64,000 nucleotides of DNA, taken from the NCBI RefSeq assembly GCF_917563915.1, contig NZ_CAKJTI010000011.1:32219-96218 (forward strand). Direction: 5' to 3'. Under the pieces are notes generated by a model. It was given only the letters and a program-made list of their open reading frames with translations, did not search any database and was not told the origin of the DNA. Source of the stretch: Bacillus rhizoplanae (GTDB lineage Bacteria; Bacillota; Bacilli; Bacillales; Bacillaceae_G). A program made the translations under genes and the position numbers. Position 1 is the first letter of the stretch. Each line of letters begins with the position of its first letter. Positions 62,249-64,000 of this stretch are shown piece by piece.

Positions 62249-63526
62249 TTACGCAAAAATATCAACCAGTTTAAAACCAATATGCGCTAGATTTACAAGC
62301 ATCGTTTTCTGATTATGGAACGGGAATGATTTTAGGCGTTCCTTTTCAAATCGATATCCACCTGCACTCCCCGTAACGATCCATTGTGCCAATAACTTTC
62401 CGAACAGTGTCGAGAGAGAAGCGCCGTGGCCCGTATAACCTGTTGCGAAATATGCGCCTTCTTTAGATCTGCCGATAACCGGAAATGTATCAATTGTAAC
62501 CCCGATAAATCCACCCCAACGGTATTCAATTTTGCTTCCTGCCAGTTTCGGCATCAAGTTTACCATCGCATCGTAAACTTTTTGATACACGCCATCATCT
62601 AAGTTTGGACGAATATCGCCACCGCCAAATACGATTCGATTATCTGGTGTGCGACGGAAATAGTAAAGGAAACTACTCGTATCAAAAACCATGCGATCTT
62701 TAGGAATGACAACATTCAACAATGACTCTGGAAGCTGTTCAGTTGCAATAATACGTGCCGAAATTGGCAGTACGCCTTTGTTTAGTTCACTCATGATTTT
62801 TCCAGAGTAACCATCTGTCGCCACAATAATGTCTTTCGCAATAACAGAACCTTTTTCTGTTTCAACTTTCACACTATTTTGACCGTACTCGATGGATAAT
62901 GCTTTAGAATGCTCAAAGATTCTTGCACCGATCGATTTAGCTGCTTCTCCCAAACCAATTGCATAATTCAGTGGCTGGAACGAGTAACTCGAGTCGTCGA
63001 CTAAGCAACCATAATAAACTGGGGAATCGATCTCTTGATGCAATTGACTTCGATCAAGCACTCTTGATTCGTACCCGAAATTTTTGTTTAAATATTCGCT
63101 TTCAAGTTTCAATTCTTCAAAATGTTTGGCTTTGTAAGCCGCTACAATGTGACCCGTATTTCTAAAGTCGCAGTTGATTTGATGTTCGTCAATAATGTTT
63201 TTTACCAGTTCAATACTAAACAAGGAGAGATCGTTTAGCTGTCTAGCCTCGTCGGGACCATACTTTTTGGCAAGCTGCTGCATCGTTGGCTTATAGCCTG
63301 GCAATACCATCCCACCGTTACGACCGCTGGCGCCGTATCCGATCGTTTCTTGCTCTAGGACAATGACATTCTTTCCTAATTTTCGCAAATGATAAGCAGA
63401 GGAAAGACCTGTGAAACCAGCGCCAATAACGACAACATCTGCCTCTTCATTTCCTTCTAGAGTTTTTCCTTTCTCATAGCTGTTTGCAGTCGCTGTCCAT
63501 AGAGAAAGTGTATTCATTTGATTCAT
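62249..63526 (-). CDS. FAD-dependent amine oxidoreductase (DAO/OrdL/PuuB type)
   Basis: A 425-residue flavoprotein. The dinucleotide fold starts VVVIGAGFTGLSSAYHLRK, then YGASGRNGGMV, and the end has FATGYTGHGASLSTLFGKLL, all typical of the glycine/gamma-glutamylputrescine oxidase family. It probably oxidises a primary or secondary amine to an aldehyde plus ammonia and H2O2. ATG 63526 follows GAAGGAAG; the open frame back to 63598 lies inside the inverted repeat. It heads the leftward operon of the island. Confidence 0.88.
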   Translation of the reverse strand: MNQMNTLSLWTATANSYEKGKTLEGNEEADVVVIGAGFTGLSSAYHLRKLGKNVIVLEQETIGYGASGRNGGMVLPGYKPTMQQLAKKYGPDEARQLNDLSLFSIELVKNIIDEHQINCDFRNTGHIVAAYKAKHFEELKLESEYLNKNFGYESRVLDRSQLHQEIDSPVYYGCLVDDSSYSFQPLNYAIGLGEAAKSIGARIFEHSKALSIEYGQNSVKVETEKGSVIAKDIIVATDGYSGKIMSELNKGVLPISARIIATEQLPESLLNVVIPKDRMVFDTSSFLYYFRRTPDNRIVFGGGDIRPNLDDGVYQKVYDAMVNLMPKLAGSKIEYRWGGFIGVTIDTFPVIGRSKEGAYFATGYTGHGASLSTLFGKLLAQWIVTGSAGGYRFEKERLKSFPFHNQKTMLVNLAHIGFKLVDIFA

Positions 63527-63539
63527 CTTATCACTTCCT

Positions 63540-63721
63540 TCTTCCTGTTTATTTGAAAGAAACATTTTAGTAGGGATACCGAATGCAAAGGTGTACAAAA
63601 TTTTTTTCTACTACTTGATTTACGGGGAATCTTCTATTAGAAATCAAGCGGTATAACCCTTGTAACTAAAAACGTTATTATAGTTACAAGTTAATTATAC
63701 TGAATATAATGAATTATTCAA
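63540..63721 (-). repeat. Right copy of the island's inverted repeat (promoter-leader module)
   Basis: Reverse complement of 53820-54002 at about 90%. It keeps two intact internal repeats: CTTGTAACTA-N12-TAGTTACAAG at 63659-63690 and CTTGATTT-N19-AAATCAAG at 63614-63648. It forms the promoter and leader of the FAD oxidase operon. Confidence 0.88.
63694..63721 (-). promoter_or_regulatory. Promoter in right inverted repeat
   Basis: On the minus strand TTGAAT (63716-63721) and TATAAT (63694-63699) are 16 bases apart. The 32-bp palindrome that follows overlaps the expected transcription start, a position suited to a repressor site. Confidence 0.6.
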
Positions 63722-63874
63722 CATTTTTTTGTGACAAGATAGTATGGCTAAGGGTTCTGGTGCAAAAATAAAATAAAAGAGAATAAAACGCATATATTCC
63801 TAATGGAATCCTATCTTATGCTGCAAGTCCACACAATTGATGGATGAATTCTTTCTGATTTTGGACAGACTGGT

Positions 63875-64000
63875 TGGACTTATCCCCGTCAAGTAGACAA
63901 CTGTAAAAAAGACTATGCAGCCATCGAAATTCGATATTCGATCGGAGCTCGATGATTGAGTCGTTTTTGGAATCGTTTGTAGTTATAATGATAGATGTAT
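63875..64000 (-). mobile_element. IS3-family insertion sequence, one end (runs past window)
   Basis: TGGACTTATCCCCGTCAAGT then AGACA at 63875-63899 looks like an IS3-type terminal repeat. The transposase C-terminus follows on the minus strand. The element continues past 64000, so its length and intactness are unknown. Confidence 0.65.
63913..64000 (-). CDS. IS3-family transposase OrfB, C-terminal end (cut by window edge)
   Basis: The visible 28 residues read YHYNYKRFQKRLNHRAPIEYR and end ISMAA before TAG. The pattern YxxxRxxxxLxxxxPxEYR is the C-terminus of IS3-type OrfB integrase-like transposases. The catalytic DDE residues lie beyond the edge. It would insert at DNA breaks made by the OrfAB protein. 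Confidence 0.75.
   Translation of the reverse strand, partial: YIYHYNYKRFQKRLNHRAPIEYRISMAA

Noticed and set aside
63527-63598. 24-residue N-terminal extension of the FAD oxidase
   Set aside because: It lies in the inverted repeat leader, whose other copy precedes an unrelated gene, and ATG 63526 has its own ribosome site.
1-64000. CRISPR arrays, tRNA or rRNA genes
   Set aside because: No regularly spaced direct repeats and no cloverleaf or rRNA-like sequence were seen; the only repeated DNA is bcr1, the island inverted repeats and IS ends.

Overview
The window looks like chromosomal DNA of a Bacillus cereus group species. It is AT-rich and has strong Gram-positive ribosome binding sites and frequent TTG/GTG starts. 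It carries many copies of a ~150 bp element flanked by TTTAT/ATAAA that I recognise as bcr1, a repeat known from the B. cereus group. It also keeps a gene set matching the yneN-sspN-tlp-yneP-yneR-plsY-yneT-parE-parC block of Bacillus. Spore genes (sleL, tlp, sspN) and an N-terminal fragment of squalene-hopene cyclase agree with this.

Layout. 1-4.5 kb: partial hopene/sporulenol cyclase, YuiD-like and RarD membrane proteins, a DUF1294 protein, a CarD-type regulator, then a gene-poor stretch with a candidate structured RNA and a decayed cold-shock gene. 4.3-10.2 kb: a membrane-anchored von Willebrand A protein followed by an 1120-residue tubulin-like GTPase and a 46-residue ORF, an operon now split by bcr1. 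10.5-16.6 kb: P1 peptidase, a Cys/Gly-rich small protein, methyltransferase, OppA and DinB. 17-19.5 kb: ABC-2 exporter diverging from a TetR regulator across paired inverted repeats. 19.5-27.3 kb: two LivJ-type lipoproteins, a Gfo/Idh oxidoreductase and a livJHMGF branched-chain amino acid importer. 27.4-43 kb: parC/parE, yneT, HtrA protease, a response regulator placed directly behind nrdD-nrdG, plsY, yneR, yneP, sleL, tlp, sspN, fbpB, a DnaQ-like exonuclease and yneN. 43-53.3 kb: accessory region of small membrane proteins, TetR and HxlR regulators, GNAT, alcohol dehydrogenase-like, HAD, GrpB and phosphatase genes, with several gene remnants.

53.5-64 kb is an island bounded by an IS21-type remnant on the left and an IS3-type element on the right. 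It holds two YtcJ-type amidohydrolases, a TetR regulator, a cupin, a MATE exporter, an aldehyde dehydrogenase and an FAD-dependent amine oxidase, which together suggest uptake-independent breakdown of an amine or amide compound plus export. Its two ends carry inverted ~182 bp copies of the same promoter and leader, both pointing inward, so the outermost genes on both strands share one promoter design.

Two points stand out: the tubulin-like/vWA locus, and the way bcr1 elements sit at gene ends so that the element's terminal TTTAT (TAA on the other strand) is the stop codon of five separate genes. Nothing here could be checked by database search; family names rest on recognised motifs and remembered family sequences.
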